Positions 1 through 8,814 of a stretch of 64,000 nucleotides of DNA are shown one piece after another. The position numbers were made by a program, and so were the translations under genes. How positions within the stretch are numbered: the first letter of the stretch is position 1; every line of letters begins with the position of its first letter. The notes under the pieces are model-generated. The model was not told the DNA's origin, made no database searches, and saw only the letters and a program-made list of their open reading frames with translations. The stretch is taken from positions 62,001-126,000 of the forward strand of contig NZ_MRTD01000010.1 of NCBI RefSeq assembly GCF_001956295.1, written 5' to 3'. This DNA is from Paenibacillus sp. FSL A5-0031. GTDB taxonomy: Bacteria; Bacillota; Bacilli; Paenibacillales; Paenibacillaceae.

Positions 1-2015
1 TCTTTTACATCTACTGTAATTAACCCTTTTTTCTGATTATCGATAAATTCACCTGATGAACGATACGTATATTTCGTAAAGCCTGGAAATTCAAACATCT
101 CTTCCCCCATCGGCTGCAATTCCAACGGAATCACGATTTGGTTTTCTTGCTCGGTTTCCTTTTCCGCTTCCGCTTGATTCGAGTCTATCTTAACAGCTAC
201 TTCCGCGGATAAAGGCGTTCCCTGATCTTCAGGAAGCCACAAATCAAGGCGTACAGCCTGATCCCCAGTCTGATCATTCTCCGAAATACGCAAACTCATA
301 TGCGCCTGCTCACCCATCACATGCCAATAAATCGGTTCAGCCAGCTTCGACTCCACGCGCGCTTCCGGCGGAGAAGTTGTAGACAACCAGCCTGCCAGCA
401 CGAATAGAGCAACAGCAAGCAGCATCTCAATTCGGATGCCAACCAGCAAACCTCTTGCTGCGTTCGCTTTCGCGATTTGCGGCATGAATACGAGCTTATG
501 AAGTGCTGCAATGACGACAACAAGCAGCATGAGAATGGTTTTGGCGAGGATTAGCTTGCCATACGCTGTAGTGAACAATTGTCCCCATTCTGAGAGCCTA
601 GCAGCCGAAAGCCATATTCCGCTAATCAAAATAACGATCATGCTTGGCAGCGCCCACTTTGCAAAACGCACAGCCGCTTGGTTCAAACGCTCCACAGCAT
701 TTCTATCGAAAGTTAATGACAGCAAACCCGCAAGGCCGCCAAACCATATTGCGGCAGCAGACATATGGACTGTATGGGTCACTATTCCAAATACGACATC
801 GGTTAAAGCAGCATTCGCATGTCCTGTGAGCGGGAAGCTCACTATCAATGCCGCTGCAGCTATCCATTTAATCATATTCGCCCATCGTCTCTCCCGAATA
901 GGGGCAAATGCGAGAAGAAGAGCGATTAAAGCAAGCCCAACTCTTAACGTCGCTATCTTTCCAATCATTGTTCCATTAGCTAGTGCATAGATGGATACAC
1001 CGCCGAATTGGTCTGCAAGCATCGACAAGCGAAGCAATCCGGAAACCAGCCAAATAAGCGCCGCAGCTCCCATTACTAGTCTCTCGGCTCGGACGGAGAA
1101 ACCAAAGGGTGCCTTAGATTCATCATCTCTCCAGATGGCATATCGGAAGAACTGTATTCCAGCGAGAACAACCGCCGTCAAAATATCGAGTATGCGCATC
1201 AGCACCATGAAGCCTTGGCCACCTGCATGATCGTGCTCGGCCTCTCCAGCGCTGCTGTCGCCGCTGTGATTGCTATGGCTGCTGTGATCATTAGCCGTAT
1301 CCTGTTCGATCAGCGGGGCAGCATTATCATCTTCCACAGCATCCGCATCAACATCTTTTGTATTTGTATTTGAATCCGGCTCCGCTGTCACCACCTCTTC
1401 ACTGCTTGAAATCGTGGGAGACGGGGTAGCGACCGTCCCTTCACTGACTTCTATAGACTTTGCAGTCGGAGTGGGCGATGTAGATGGCGTAGGCGTTATA
1501 TCCGGCTTCTTTGTAGGCTTAGGTTTATTGGTGGGCTCTGGACTCTTTGTAATTACTGGCTTGTCAGTCACTTTTGCTTCATTTCCAGAGCTGTTCCCTG
1601 TATTACCAGCAGAAGCACCGTCCAGTGAAACCGTATCATCCGGTTTCACAGCCTCAAGCTTCACGCCTACCGCAAATTTAAAGGAACCGTCTGTTATATG
1701 AGAATCAAGCGATAACACCTGCCAGCTTACTTCATAAATGCCCTTATCCAGTTTAGGAATGGTATAAACAAGCGTAAGCTCATCATCACTGCTTAACTTG
1801 CCAGTAATGTCAGTGCCGCTACTGCTTTTTAGTGAAATATTACTTAGCTTCGTATCGATTTTCTCTGTAAATTTTATTCGAATGGCGGGCGGAGCTTCCG
1901 CCAGCTCCGCATCCCCATAAGGTGTCGATTGCGCAATATAGGCATGCGCCGAGACGAAGCTCGGCAGGCATGCCCATATTATTACTATTGCAACTATCAA
2001 TCTTATTTTTTTCAT
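1..2015 (-). CDS. CopC-CopD fusion copper transport/resistance protein (3' end beyond window)
   Basis: Reading leftward from ATG 2015 (ribosome site AAGGAT 5 bases upstream), the frame stays open to the window edge, so the C-terminus is missing. It starts with a signal peptide ending FVSA, followed directly by HAYIAQS. An exposed N-terminal His is the classic copper ligand of CopC. The CopC domain spans about residues 24-118. A Pro/Thr/Ser-rich linker with a His cluster (HSSHSNHSG, EHDH) runs to about 250. Several membrane helices then form a CopD-type region (about 255-540), and a hydrophilic tail that may be YtkA-like follows. The architecture resembles Bacillus YcnJ, a copper importer, with an unusually long linker. 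It sits 9 bases after the DUF4198 gene, so the two are probably co-transcribed. Direction of copper movement is not shown by sequence. Confidence 0.88.
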   Translation of the reverse strand, partial: MKKIRLIVAIVIIWACLPSFVSAHAYIAQSTPYGDAELAEAPPAIRIKFTEKIDTKLSNISLKSSSGTDITGKLSSDDELTLVYTIPKLDKGIYEVSWQVLSLDSHITDGSFKFAVGVKLEAVKPDDTVSLDGASAGNTGNSSGNEAKVTDKPVITKSPEPTNKPKPTKKPDITPTPSTSPTPTAKSIEVSEGTVATPSPTISSSEEVVTAEPDSNTNTKDVDADAVEDDNAAPLIEQDTANDHSSHSNHSGDSSAGEAEHDHAGGQGFMVLMRILDILTAVVLAGIQFFRYAIWRDDESKAPFGFSVRAERLVMGAAALIWLVSGLLRLSMLADQFGGVSIYALANGTMIGKIATLRVGLALIALLLAFAPIRERRWANMIKWIAAAALIVSFPLTGHANAALTDVVFGIVTHTVHMSAAAIWFGGLAGLLSLTFDRNAVERLNQAAVRFAKWALPSMIVILISGIWLSAARLSEWGQLFTTAYGKLILAKTILMLLVVVIAALHKLVFMPQIAKANAARGLLVGIRIEMLLAVALFVLAGWLSTTSPPEARVESKLAEPIYWHVMGEQAHMSLRISENDQTGDQAVRLDLWLPEDQGTPLSAEVAVKIDSNQAEAEKETEQENQIVIPLELQPMGEEMFEFPGFTKYTYRSSGEFIDNQKKGLITVDVK

Positions 2016-2024
2016 CTGCAATCC

Positions 2025-3086
2025 TTATTTCGTGTAAATGGCGACAGCTGCTTGATTACCGCCTACGGCAGGGAAGTATTCAACAGAAGCACCAGCTGCC
2101 TCAGCTGCGGAACGAAGGGTTACTGCACCTGTGCCATTATATGCTGCGTCTACGTATTGCTTAATAAACGCTGCATCTACTTTCGTCGTACCATTTGAAA
2201 CGGTCAAGCTGCTTACAGCTACTACGTTTCCGTTTACGTAAATATGTGGTTTAGCAGACACGGCGCTGCCTGGGAGCTTCACTGATTTATTTTGAACCGT
2301 GAAAGTCATTGTAGCTTCGTAATTTGTTGCGCTGTATTCGCCTTCCTTAGCTTCCGTAGTGCTTGGCTTCGCACGTACTAAGTAATAATCGGCAGCACCC
2401 GTCGTAAATGAAACCACGCCCTTATCATCGGTCTTCAGCTCCACTGCTTCAGAATTGCTTCGACGAATAATATCAACCGATGTGTTGGTAAGCGGTTTTC
2501 CCTTTAGAAGCAGCTCAATCGACACTTTTTCACCCGGTGTAACTGCAGCAGGATTGAACAAAGGGATGAGCTCCGCTCTATCCGGGCTTACTTCCTTTGA
2601 GAAACCTGTAAGTGCTTTAACCCGCTCAATGACAGGAATATCGCTAATCGCTACGAATGATTTGGCACTGCGCAGCGTACGAGTAGCAGCGTCTGCACCT
2701 TTGTACACGCTGTCTGCTTCGGTTGATATAATGTACGCGCCTGGAACATTTGATTTAAATGACGCAACAAAGTAATTATTTAGTGCTGGCGTTGTTTCCG
2801 TAGCCGGCTCTCCAGTATAGAAACGAGTGCCTGTAATATCTGACTTTTGCCCTGCCGGCGTAGTCACATATACTTTTGAAGTGCTGCCCCACTGTCCTTC
2901 CAAGCGGTAGCTCTTGTGCTCGTTGGAGTGGTTTCCATACATAAGCTCAACATAGGAAACTTGACCCGGCGCTACGATTGGTGCACTCGTCTGAGACCAA
3001 CCGTCATGCGCGAATACTGGAGCCGCCGCTCCTAATGTCAACACAGCTGCCAGTGCGACACCTGCGATTTTTTTCTTAAGCTTCAT
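2025..3086 (-). CDS. Secreted DUF4198-type protein with C-terminal stalk-like domain
   Basis: This 353-aa protein has a signal peptide (MKLKKKIAGVALAAVLTLGA, cut after VFA), so the mature chain begins HDGW. It then carries a DUF4198-like beta-rich domain (about 26-265) as found in exported proteins near nickel, cobalt and copper transport genes. The last 75 residues (YVNGNVVAV, then LRSAAEAAGASVEYFP) match the pattern of the copper amine oxidase N-terminal-like stalk domain common in Paenibacillus surface proteins. It is the promoter-proximal gene, followed 9 bases later by the CopC-CopD fusion. A metal-related extracytoplasmic role, such as delivering or sensing copper for the downstream transporter, is inferred from context only. 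Confidence 0.75.
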   Translation of the reverse strand: MKLKKKIAGVALAAVLTLGAAAPVFAHDGWSQTSAPIVAPGQVSYVELMYGNHSNEHKSYRLEGQWGSTSKVYVTTPAGQKSDITGTRFYTGEPATETTPALNNYFVASFKSNVPGAYIISTEADSVYKGADAATRTLRSAKSFVAISDIPVIERVKALTGFSKEVSPDRAELIPLFNPAAVTPGEKVSIELLLKGKPLTNTSVDIIRRSNSEAVELKTDDKGVVSFTTGAADYYLVRAKPSTTEAKEGEYSATNYEATMTFTVQNKSVKLPGSAVSAKPHIYVNGNVVAVSSLTVSNGTTKVDAAFIKQYVDAAYNGTGAVTLRSAAEAAGASVEYFPAVGGNQAAVAIYTK

Positions 3087-3250
3087 AAAAATACCCCCAT
3101 CGATTTGGATTCACTGTCCAAATTGTATCAATGGGGGAGCTGTATCACATGACTCGTTAGAGCTATATAGTGGTGAAAGATATGTGAATCATGACTATGC
3201 AATTATGGAAAATGAAGCTTGCCTTCCGTCTTTAACAATACGCAACTCGT

Positions 3251-4882
3251 TTAAATTCTATATTCACTAAAATCAACCGAAAGGCCATTGATCAATTTTT
3301 CAATGCTGCCTGTTCCATCCACATTTAGCTCAAGTACGCTTTTATCATGGCTCACATACTTCACACTAAGCCTTTCCTCAGCAGACCAAGCTGGCCTATT
3401 GTTTTTTGCCTGTTCCACAAATGCCTCATAGCTGCTTATGCCTTTCTTCAACGCATCGTAACGGCTGATTACTTCGACAATTACACCGTTTTCTGAGCCT
3501 TTGCTTGTCACGATAGAGCGATCCGAACGATGTTCCAGATCATAAGGCTGCATGACATAAATCGCCAAAAACACATTCTCTGTCTGACCAACAAGCATGC
3601 CCGGCTCTTGCAGCCAATCCATACATGGCAATAACCCGATAATCGTATTGTCTTTGTCAGAAGGAATCGGATATAAAGCCATTATTGTGTTTTTATAATA
3701 GAGAACTTCCGTAAACTCGGTTTGATGCCGCAAATCTTCAACCGCATTCGCCTCTGCCGGATGGAAGAAGTAGAGTTGATTCACGCCGTTTTGCAGTCCC
3801 AATGGCAAAGAAATATCCCAGCGATGCTGCTCATTGTCAAACTCCGAGAATCGCTCCCACATTCCGCCCGCTGCAAAATCCGAAGTAATGTAAGCATAGC
3901 TGTGAAGCATGCTTGTTCCTTCATCCGTAAGCTTCGTAATCGCCTTTTTCACCTCAGTTGGCTCACTTCGATTAAGCGCCGTACGACGAGCTGTTTCAGG
4001 CGCCTCGTAAAATAAAAATCCTGCATACTCCGTCCGCGGCATTTGCTCTGGAAGCTCGAAATCACCGAATTGCACATAATCATGCAGAACATTGCTATCA
4101 AGCGGAATGTCATGCTTCTGACCGCGGCAATGAGCGCCGACAAAGGCGCCTTTCAAGTAGAATGCAGCTCGCTCATTCCAGAGAAAATCAAGCATATCGG
4201 CGAGCTCTTGTTTAATGGCTGCGTCCTCTATTTCGTACCAAGCACAAGTGAATGCCTGCACCCAATGCCAGAACCAAGGCAAGCTGTTGTATTCGGACAT
4301 GCCATACTTGCGGATATGGGCTAATGTAAGCTGAAGATTGCTGCGACCATCCTCCAGCAAATCAGCATCGGCAAACATCTGTCCAAAAATCAGCTTTGCA
4401 GCTGTATATTTTGCATCGTGATGACCAAATACATTTTTATGATGGAAGAAGCCGCTTCGATAAATATGGATAAGGGCAGTATCGAATGCTTGGACTAGCT
4501 GTTCGTCAAAAAACGTCCTATAGCGTCTCGCAAAAAATGCCATCAAGCTCCCCATCAGCTCCACGGGCAACGTATTTGGCTTGGAGTCCTTCGGAACATC
4601 CTCTAGTCTAAGCGGCCAATGTCCATAAGTATCGCTTTCTACATCCTGATCTTGCAGCGTGAGCACCTCTAGAAGCACAGATTCCGCAGTTCGTTTAGCA
4701 GCCTCTCTCTCGAACGGCAGCTGTTCTGAGTTATCAACTGCAGCTGCAAACAAATAGGACGCATAATAAAAGTTATCGCGTAAATCGTGGTGGAACCATA
4801 AACCGCTGCTTAATAATGGCTGGTTATGGGCTGCAATTGCTATTTTTTGAATAATCTCTTTTTGCTTAGCTGTAAAGCTCAT
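3251..4882 (-). CDS. Unrecognised 543-aa cytoplasmic protein, possibly carbohydrate-related
   Basis: I do not recognise the family. The start is well supported (GAGGAG, 9 bases before ATG 4882). There is no signal peptide or membrane segment. The N-terminal 300 residues are mostly helical and rich in Trp, His and Tyr (for example WFWHWVQAF and HHKNVFGHHDAKYTAAK), as in alpha/alpha-toroid glycosidases, epimerases and lyases. The C-terminal part looks beta-rich (SLPLGLQNGVNQLYFFHP, then VGQTENVFLAIYVMQPYD), again like the toroid-plus-sandwich layout of polysaccharide lyases and heparinase-like enzymes. That resemblance is an impression of fold, not a motif match. The gene is monocistronic between the copper operon and the divergent amidoligase. 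Confidence 0.6.
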   Translation of the reverse strand: MSFTAKQKEIIQKIAIAAHNQPLLSSGLWFHHDLRDNFYYASYLFAAAVDNSEQLPFEREAAKRTAESVLLEVLTLQDQDVESDTYGHWPLRLEDVPKDSKPNTLPVELMGSLMAFFARRYRTFFDEQLVQAFDTALIHIYRSGFFHHKNVFGHHDAKYTAAKLIFGQMFADADLLEDGRSNLQLTLAHIRKYGMSEYNSLPWFWHWVQAFTCAWYEIEDAAIKQELADMLDFLWNERAAFYLKGAFVGAHCRGQKHDIPLDSNVLHDYVQFGDFELPEQMPRTEYAGFLFYEAPETARRTALNRSEPTEVKKAITKLTDEGTSMLHSYAYITSDFAAGGMWERFSEFDNEQHRWDISLPLGLQNGVNQLYFFHPAEANAVEDLRHQTEFTEVLYYKNTIMALYPIPSDKDNTIIGLLPCMDWLQEPGMLVGQTENVFLAIYVMQPYDLEHRSDRSIVTSKGSENGVIVEVISRYDALKKGISSYEAFVEQAKNNRPAWSAEERLSVKYVSHDKSVLELNVDGTGSIEKLINGLSVDFSEYRI

Positions 4883-5007
4883 AATACGAATCTCCTCAAT
4901 TTACCTTTTTTCTTCTAATCATATATAATTTGAATAATAAGAGATACCTCTTCATTATTTTTTTAGTTCAAAACTACAATCATTTTTTCGAATAAGGAGG
5001 ACATTTT

Positions 5008-5034
5008 ATGTTCAGAAAAAAAATCCCTCGTTAA
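5008..5034 (+). other. Eight-codon ORF with consensus ribosome site (possible leader peptide)
   Basis: A textbook ribosome site AAGGAGG (4994-5000) lies 7 bases before an ATG whose frame reads MFRKKIPR and stops at 5032. A run of eight A residues sits inside it. One base fewer would give a 24-codon frame ending at 5083, directly before ATG 5084 in the amidoligase frame. One base more would give a 21-residue frame ending FTW at about 5071. It may be a translated leader controlling the amidoligase, a slippery mini-gene, or a decayed start. Confidence 0.35.
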
Positions 5035-5101
5035 TCTCGTGGTCCGCCTCAACTCCTCTCTTTACATGGTGAAGCTTATATAAATGGAGAGGATGATGGC
5101 A

Positions 5102-6010
5102 ATGTGGCCAAAAATCGTTGATTGGAAAGAGCTGCGCTTCGGCGTGGAAATTGAGTTTGTAGGCGGAAATCCAGAAAGCTTGGAGCTGCTGCCTGGTTGG
5201 GTTATTTCTTTGGATGAGCGGCAAATTGATGCAGAAGGTATGGAATCAGGCAGTGAGCTTAAGCCGCCTCCGATCTTGTGGGAAGAGCGTGAGCAAATTC
5301 AAATCATGTTAAACAGGCTGAGGGAACAAGGAGCAACAGCCAATTGGAGCTGCAGACTCCATGTTCATATCGGTCTCGAACCGTGGGGAGAAGATGCTGT
5401 CCTCCCGCTTATAGACGCCGCACTGGAATATCAACAAACGATCCAAGCGTTATTGAATACGAGCGAGCACCGACTGCTGTTCTGCCCGCCCGTTACTCCG
5501 GACATGCGAGAGAGCTATATTAAAAATCCAAGCGATGAAGCCGTTCTCCATGAAGGTCGTCCGCAATCTCATCGTTGTGGAATAAACACAGCGGCTTGGT
5601 TTGATATAGGCACGGTGGAAATTCGTTATGCAAATGGCTCGGTGTGTGATGAAGAAATTCTTCGTACCATTGAGCTGTGCTTGCGATTCGTAGCAGCGAT
5701 AGGTGCCGGCCGTAAGCTTTCCACCGATCCCCTAAAAATGGCTCTTGAGCTTGAAGCACCTATTGATGGTTATCCTTCAGATTTACCACCGCCACAATGG
5801 TATCAAGAAAGGTGCTGGCTCGAGGAATCTCTCATTCCCATCTTGACGCCGCTGGCAGCCGAACTTGTACCGGGTGGAGAAATTCATCATATCGTACCTG
5901 TTCAAGATGGTATTATGGTTGTTATTGAGAAATCTGGAGAACACCTATTTAAATTTGTGCTAAAGCCTGCTGCTGAGAGCTGGACAGTTGTACGTCAAGT
6001 TGAATCATAA
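5102..6010 (+). CDS. Amidoligase-family (Amidoligase_2) enzyme
   Basis: This soluble protein of about 302 aa belongs to the putative COOH-NH2 ligases of the glutamine-synthetase-like fold. Characteristic pieces are the N-terminal strand FGVEIEF, the HVHIG motif in the middle (metal/ATP site in this fold), and NTAAWFDIGTVEIRY with the final substrate Arg. Members form amide bonds between a carboxylate and an amine using ATP; the substrates of most are unknown. ATGs also occur at 5084, 5093 and 5096, but GGAGAGG at 5086-5092 is spaced correctly only for 5102. Unlike many bacterial amidoligase genes, there is no adjacent ATP-grasp, peptidase or glutamine amidotransferase gene. The upstream 70 bases contain an eight-codon ORF. 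The last 50 residues (VQDGIMVVIEKSGEHLFKFVL) may form an extra beta module. Confidence 0.82.
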   Translation: MWPKIVDWKELRFGVEIEFVGGNPESLELLPGWVISLDERQIDAEGMESGSELKPPPILWEEREQIQIMLNRLREQGATANWSCRLHVHIGLEPWGEDAVLPLIDAALEYQQTIQALLNTSEHRLLFCPPVTPDMRESYIKNPSDEAVLHEGRPQSHRCGINTAAWFDIGTVEIRYANGSVCDEEILRTIELCLRFVAAIGAGRKLSTDPLKMALELEAPIDGYPSDLPPPQWYQERCWLEESLIPILTPLAAELVPGGEIHHIVPVQDGIMVVIEKSGEHLFKFVLKPAAESWTVVRQVES

Positions 6011-6017
6011 ATCAAAA

Positions 6018-6046
6018 ACCCTTCCGCCGCATTTCGGTGGAAGGGT
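6018..6046. terminator. Bidirectional intrinsic terminator
   Basis: A 12-bp stem (ACCCTTCCGCCG against CGGTGGAAGGGT, one G-T pair) with a 5-base loop is followed by TCTTCTTATTTTTT on the plus strand and by TTTTTGAT on the minus strand. It lies between the convergent amidoligase and DUF2809 genes and can serve both. Confidence 0.85.
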
Positions 6047-6050
6047 CTTC

Positions 6051-6431
6051 TTATTTTTTAAAAATAAAATATCGATCAACAACTATGGCAAACATAATGC
6101 CTACGCTGTACCTGATCAAATCCACGGTCAAAAAACCGCTCCCGAGCACTAAAGCTCCAATAAACGTCCTGCGAATCTCATTGATCCAATCTGCCTGGTA
6201 GAGCTGACTAAACTCGATGCCAAAACAAAAGATGAGGCTAGCGCCAGCAGCCCAAAACAAGTTTTTGTGCACAACTATAGTACGGAAGCCATAATAAATC
6301 ATACATGCCCAAAGCGCATCGCCAAAATGCTCTGCAGCAAACTCAGGCAGTGAATCTGCAAAGCTCCTTGAGCTATAGCCAAGCACCATCGTTATAACAA
6401 CCGCAATCGCGTATCGTATTCTCGGTTTCAT
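6051..6431 (-). CDS. DUF2809 family small membrane protein
   Basis: The 126-aa protein has four hydrophobic segments. It carries the conserved pattern of DUF2809: an initial RYAIAV helix, SLPEFAAEHFGDALWA, then FGIEFSQLYQADWINEIRR and a final GFLTVDLIRYSVGI. Function of the family is unknown; it is an integral membrane protein. It begins 7 bases after the P-loop protein stops, with AGGTGA as ribosome site, so the two are an operon. Length is typical for the family. Confidence 0.8.
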   Translation of the reverse strand: MKPRIRYAIAVVITMVLGYSSRSFADSLPEFAAEHFGDALWACMIYYGFRTIVVHKNLFWAAGASLIFCFGIEFSQLYQADWINEIRRTFIGALVLGSGFLTVDLIRYSVGIMFAIVVDRYFIFKK

Positions 6432-6438
6432 TTGAAAA

Positions 6439-7278
6439 TCACCTGCTTAAACGATTTTGCAGATCGCTTTGGATTTGGCTGTGGATCTTGACCCAGTCCA
6501 AGCTGCTTTTATTAAACAGCATTTTATCGATCGGCAGCTCGTTTAGTATCGCTAATTCATAGGCCTTTCGCAGCTCAAGCACCTCGAGAAGACCTTGAGT
6601 TCCCTTGAGCCCTTTACTTTTGCCGTAGCCCTGCTCCGTGTAATACCAAGTAATAAAGTTTAGCCATTCTGTTGGCCGTTCAGCAATTATTGCAGGAAAT
6701 GCATGTTTAAAGTCATCCTGATACAAATAGAACAACACCGGATTTAGCTGCTTAATCAAGCGGTTCAGTTCATGAATGTAGGTCGTTATTTCAACCTCGG
6801 AACAATTGTCTCGTACAAGCATGACGGTTAACGGATTTTGCAAAAAACAGCATTCCAATATGTACACTTCATCCCCGTTAATAGCCTGTCTCGAAAAATC
6901 GCTCCACTTTTCAATAATGAGCTGCTGATGCCTCTCCAAAGGGAGGTTATATACATCATAATCCCCGAAATATTCACTATTAATCGAATCTGTTTCCTTT
7001 AGCAGCTTCCCGTAATAAACGATATACCCGTCCGCCTTAGCTTCGGAATGCTTAATGATTAACTGCTGTTGCTCCGTATACTTTTGCAGCATTTGCTTAT
7101 ATTGTTCTTCTGTAAAATAAGCGGCGGAATCATAATCGGCCGGGTGCTCCAAATCCCCCTCCAAAAACAAGCGACTGGCAATATTCTGTTCATCTAATAG
7201 CTGTTTCACAAAACGTGCCGTACTCGTTTTTCCTGATCCGGGCAATCCTTCAACAAGGATTAACTTCGTATTATTCAT
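6439..7278 (-). CDS. P-loop ATP-binding protein, small-molecule-kinase-like
   Basis: The 279-aa soluble protein opens with a Walker A loop (GLPGSGKTS, residues 11-19) preceded by the hydrophobic strand LILVE. Lys, Asp and Arg residues follow at positions expected for nucleoside- or sugar-kinase-like P-loop enzymes. A central segment (YILECCFLQNPLTVMLVRDN) could supply the Walker B strand. The substrate cannot be told. Homologues annotated simply as hypothetical or ATP-binding are common in Bacillales. It is first in a two-gene unit with the DUF2809 membrane protein; ribosome site AAAGGAG. Confidence 0.65.
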   Translation of the reverse strand: MNNTKLILVEGLPGSGKTSTARFVKQLLDEQNIASRLFLEGDLEHPADYDSAAYFTEEQYKQMLQKYTEQQQLIIKHSEAKADGYIVYYGKLLKETDSINSEYFGDYDVYNLPLERHQQLIIEKWSDFSRQAINGDEVYILECCFLQNPLTVMLVRDNCSEVEITTYIHELNRLIKQLNPVLFYLYQDDFKHAFPAIIAERPTEWLNFITWYYTEQGYGKSKGLKGTQGLLEVLELRKAYELAILNELPIDKMLFNKSSLDWVKIHSQIQSDLQNRLSR

Positions 7279-7382
7279 GGCATTTAGCTCCTTTCACAAC
7301 TACTATATTCTATCTCCCATCCGTTTCTCCTCCATCATTGGCGTCCGCTTAGCTATTCAAATGCTAGTCCACTGCAACAAAA

Positions 7383-7426
7383 AAAGACTGTCCCCTGCCG
7401 ATTTCTCGGTTCAAGGGACAGTCTTT
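7383..7426 (-). terminator. Intrinsic terminator of the brx-nadE unit
   Basis: A 12-bp perfect stem (AAAGACTGTCCC with GGGACAGTCTTT) encloses a 20-base loop. On the minus strand it is followed by a T tract, 28 bases after the nadE stop codon. Confidence 0.85.
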
Positions 7427-7453
7427 GTATTGCTCGAAGCTTAAGGCAGCTCA

Positions 7454-8263
7454 TTAAATACCCGGAATCGGGGAGCGCTTATGCTCGGTTTTCAAATATT
7501 GCTTTTCAAGCTTCTCGCGAGCCTCTTCGCTAATGGACTTGCCTTCAAGATAGTCGCTGTTATCACCGTAAGTGATGCCTAGCTCGCCCTCGTCGGTTTG
7601 TCCGTCCCATAGGCCTGCCGTTGGCGCTTTGTCGAGCACGCTTTGCGGTACGCCGATATGAGAGGCCAGCTCACGAACCTGCCGTTTGTTGAGCGTACTA
7701 AGCGGAGTAACATCTACCGCTCCGTCGCCCCATTTCGTGTAAAAGCCTGTAATCGCTTCAGATGCATGATCTGTACCAACGACTAACAGATTAAGGTCGA
7801 ATGCAAGCGCGTATTGCATAACCATCCGCGTTCTTGCTTTCACGTTGCCTTTGCCGCCGCGGCTCAAATGACGCGGAATGCCTAACGACTTAAAGCTATG
7901 CTCTACTTCAATCGCGATTTCATCCACAGCTTCTTCAATATTCGTCTCCGCGCGGTGCTTTAGCTGGAACGCTTCCGCTACTGCATAACTATCCGCAATA
8001 TCGGATTGCTCGCCATAAGGCTGAAATACGCCAAGCGTCATATACTCGCGGCCTGTTTCAGCGCTAAGCTCATCTGTTGCCCGCTTGCAAAGACCCGCTG
8101 CGACTGCGCTGTCAATTCCGCCGCTAATCGCAATAAGCAAACCCGTTGTTCCCGAGTTCGTTACGTATTCCTTCAAGAAATCAACCCGTTTGCGAATTTC
8201 CTGCTCCGGATCGATTTGCGGCTTAACGCCAAGTCTTTGAATAATGGATTGTTGTAAGCTCAT
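7454..8263 (-). CDS. nadE: Ammonia-dependent NAD+ synthetase
   Basis: Amidates nicotinic acid adenine dinucleotide to NAD+ using ATP and ammonia in the cytoplasm, the last step of NAD synthesis. The 269-aa protein starts MSLQQSIIQRLGVKP, matching the usual NadE N-terminus. It carries the PP-loop ATP motif SGGIDS (residues 47-52), KARTRMVMQYALA and VVGTDHASEAITGFYTKWGDGA, and it ends in EHKRSPI. It has no glutaminase domain, so ammonia is the nitrogen source. An in-frame ATG at 8287 overlaps the bacilliredoxin gene. I chose 8263 because AGGAAGG sits just upstream and because of family alignment. It lies 14 bases downstream of the bacilliredoxin gene, so they are probably co-transcribed. Confidence 0.95.
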   Translation of the reverse strand: MSLQQSIIQRLGVKPQIDPEQEIRKRVDFLKEYVTNSGTTGLLIAISGGIDSAVAAGLCKRATDELSAETGREYMTLGVFQPYGEQSDIADSYAVAEAFQLKHRAETNIEEAVDEIAIEVEHSFKSLGIPRHLSRGGKGNVKARTRMVMQYALAFDLNLLVVGTDHASEAITGFYTKWGDGAVDVTPLSTLNKRQVRELASHIGVPQSVLDKAPTAGLWDGQTDEGELGITYGDNSDYLEGKSISEEAREKLEKQYLKTEHKRSPIPGI

Positions 8264-8277
8264 AGTTACCTTCCTAA

Positions 8278-8712
8278 TTAGCGGCAAAACCGATCGAAAG
8301 CGTCTGTCAGATCGGCTGCAATATCCGATGCGGAACGATTTTCGATCTGGTGGCGCTCGATAAAGTGTACTAGCTCTCCATCCTTCAACAAAGCGATTGA
8401 AGGGGAAGATGGCGGATATGGAGCGAAAAACTCACGAGCTTTTGCTGTTGCTTCTTTATCTTGTCCTGCAAATACAGTGTATAAATGATCAGGAGTAATA
8501 TCGTGTTGAAGCGCATCAGCCACGCCTGGACGACATTGACCTGCTGCACATCCGCAAACGGAATTAATAACAACAAGCGCCGTACCTTTTGCATTTGGCA
8601 ATTTTTCTTCTACTTCTTCAGGTGTGCGAAGCTCCTGAATACCAATTCGAGTAAGATCGTCTCTCATAGGCTGCACCATATCTAACATGTATCGTTCGAA
8701 TGACATCGACAT
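8278..8712 (-). CDS. Bacilliredoxin, BrxA/BrxB (YphP/YqiW) family
   Basis: The 144-aa protein has the bacilliredoxin active site CGC (Cys53-Gly54-Cys55, in NSVCGCAAG), a third Cys at 60 and the conserved N-terminus SFERYMLDMVQPMRDDL. Family members remove bacillithiol from S-bacillithiolated proteins under oxidative stress. Length equals that of the Bacillus proteins. The A or B paralogue cannot be assigned from one gene. AAGGAG lies 9 bases before ATG 8712. The gene precedes nadE in one transcription unit. Confidence 0.92.
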   Translation of the reverse strand: MSMSFERYMLDMVQPMRDDLTRIGIQELRTPEEVEEKLPNAKGTALVVINSVCGCAAGQCRPGVADALQHDITPDHLYTVFAGQDKEATAKAREFFAPYPPSSPSIALLKDGELVHFIERHQIENRSASDIAADLTDAFDRFCR

Positions 8713-8776
8713 CGAAACACACTCCTTTAATTACTTTATTTTAGCTACTATTATACCTTCCGTAGTCAAAATAAAG

Positions 8777-8802
8777 CAACCGGAGCGCTCGCACTCCGGC
8801 TG
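8777..8802 (-). terminator. Intrinsic terminator after the DUF3905 gene
   Basis: A 9-bp stem (CAACCGGAG with CTCCGGCTG, one G-T pair) and 8-base loop lies 12 bases beyond the DUF3905 stop. On the minus strand CTTTATTTT follows. Confidence 0.7.
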
Positions 8803-8814
8803 TTCTTTTTCAGC

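Noticed and set aside
511-990. 159-aa plus-strand open frame
   Set aside because: It lies wholly opposite the CopC-CopD coding frame, has no ribosome site and its translation resembles no protein family; a reverse-strand shadow.
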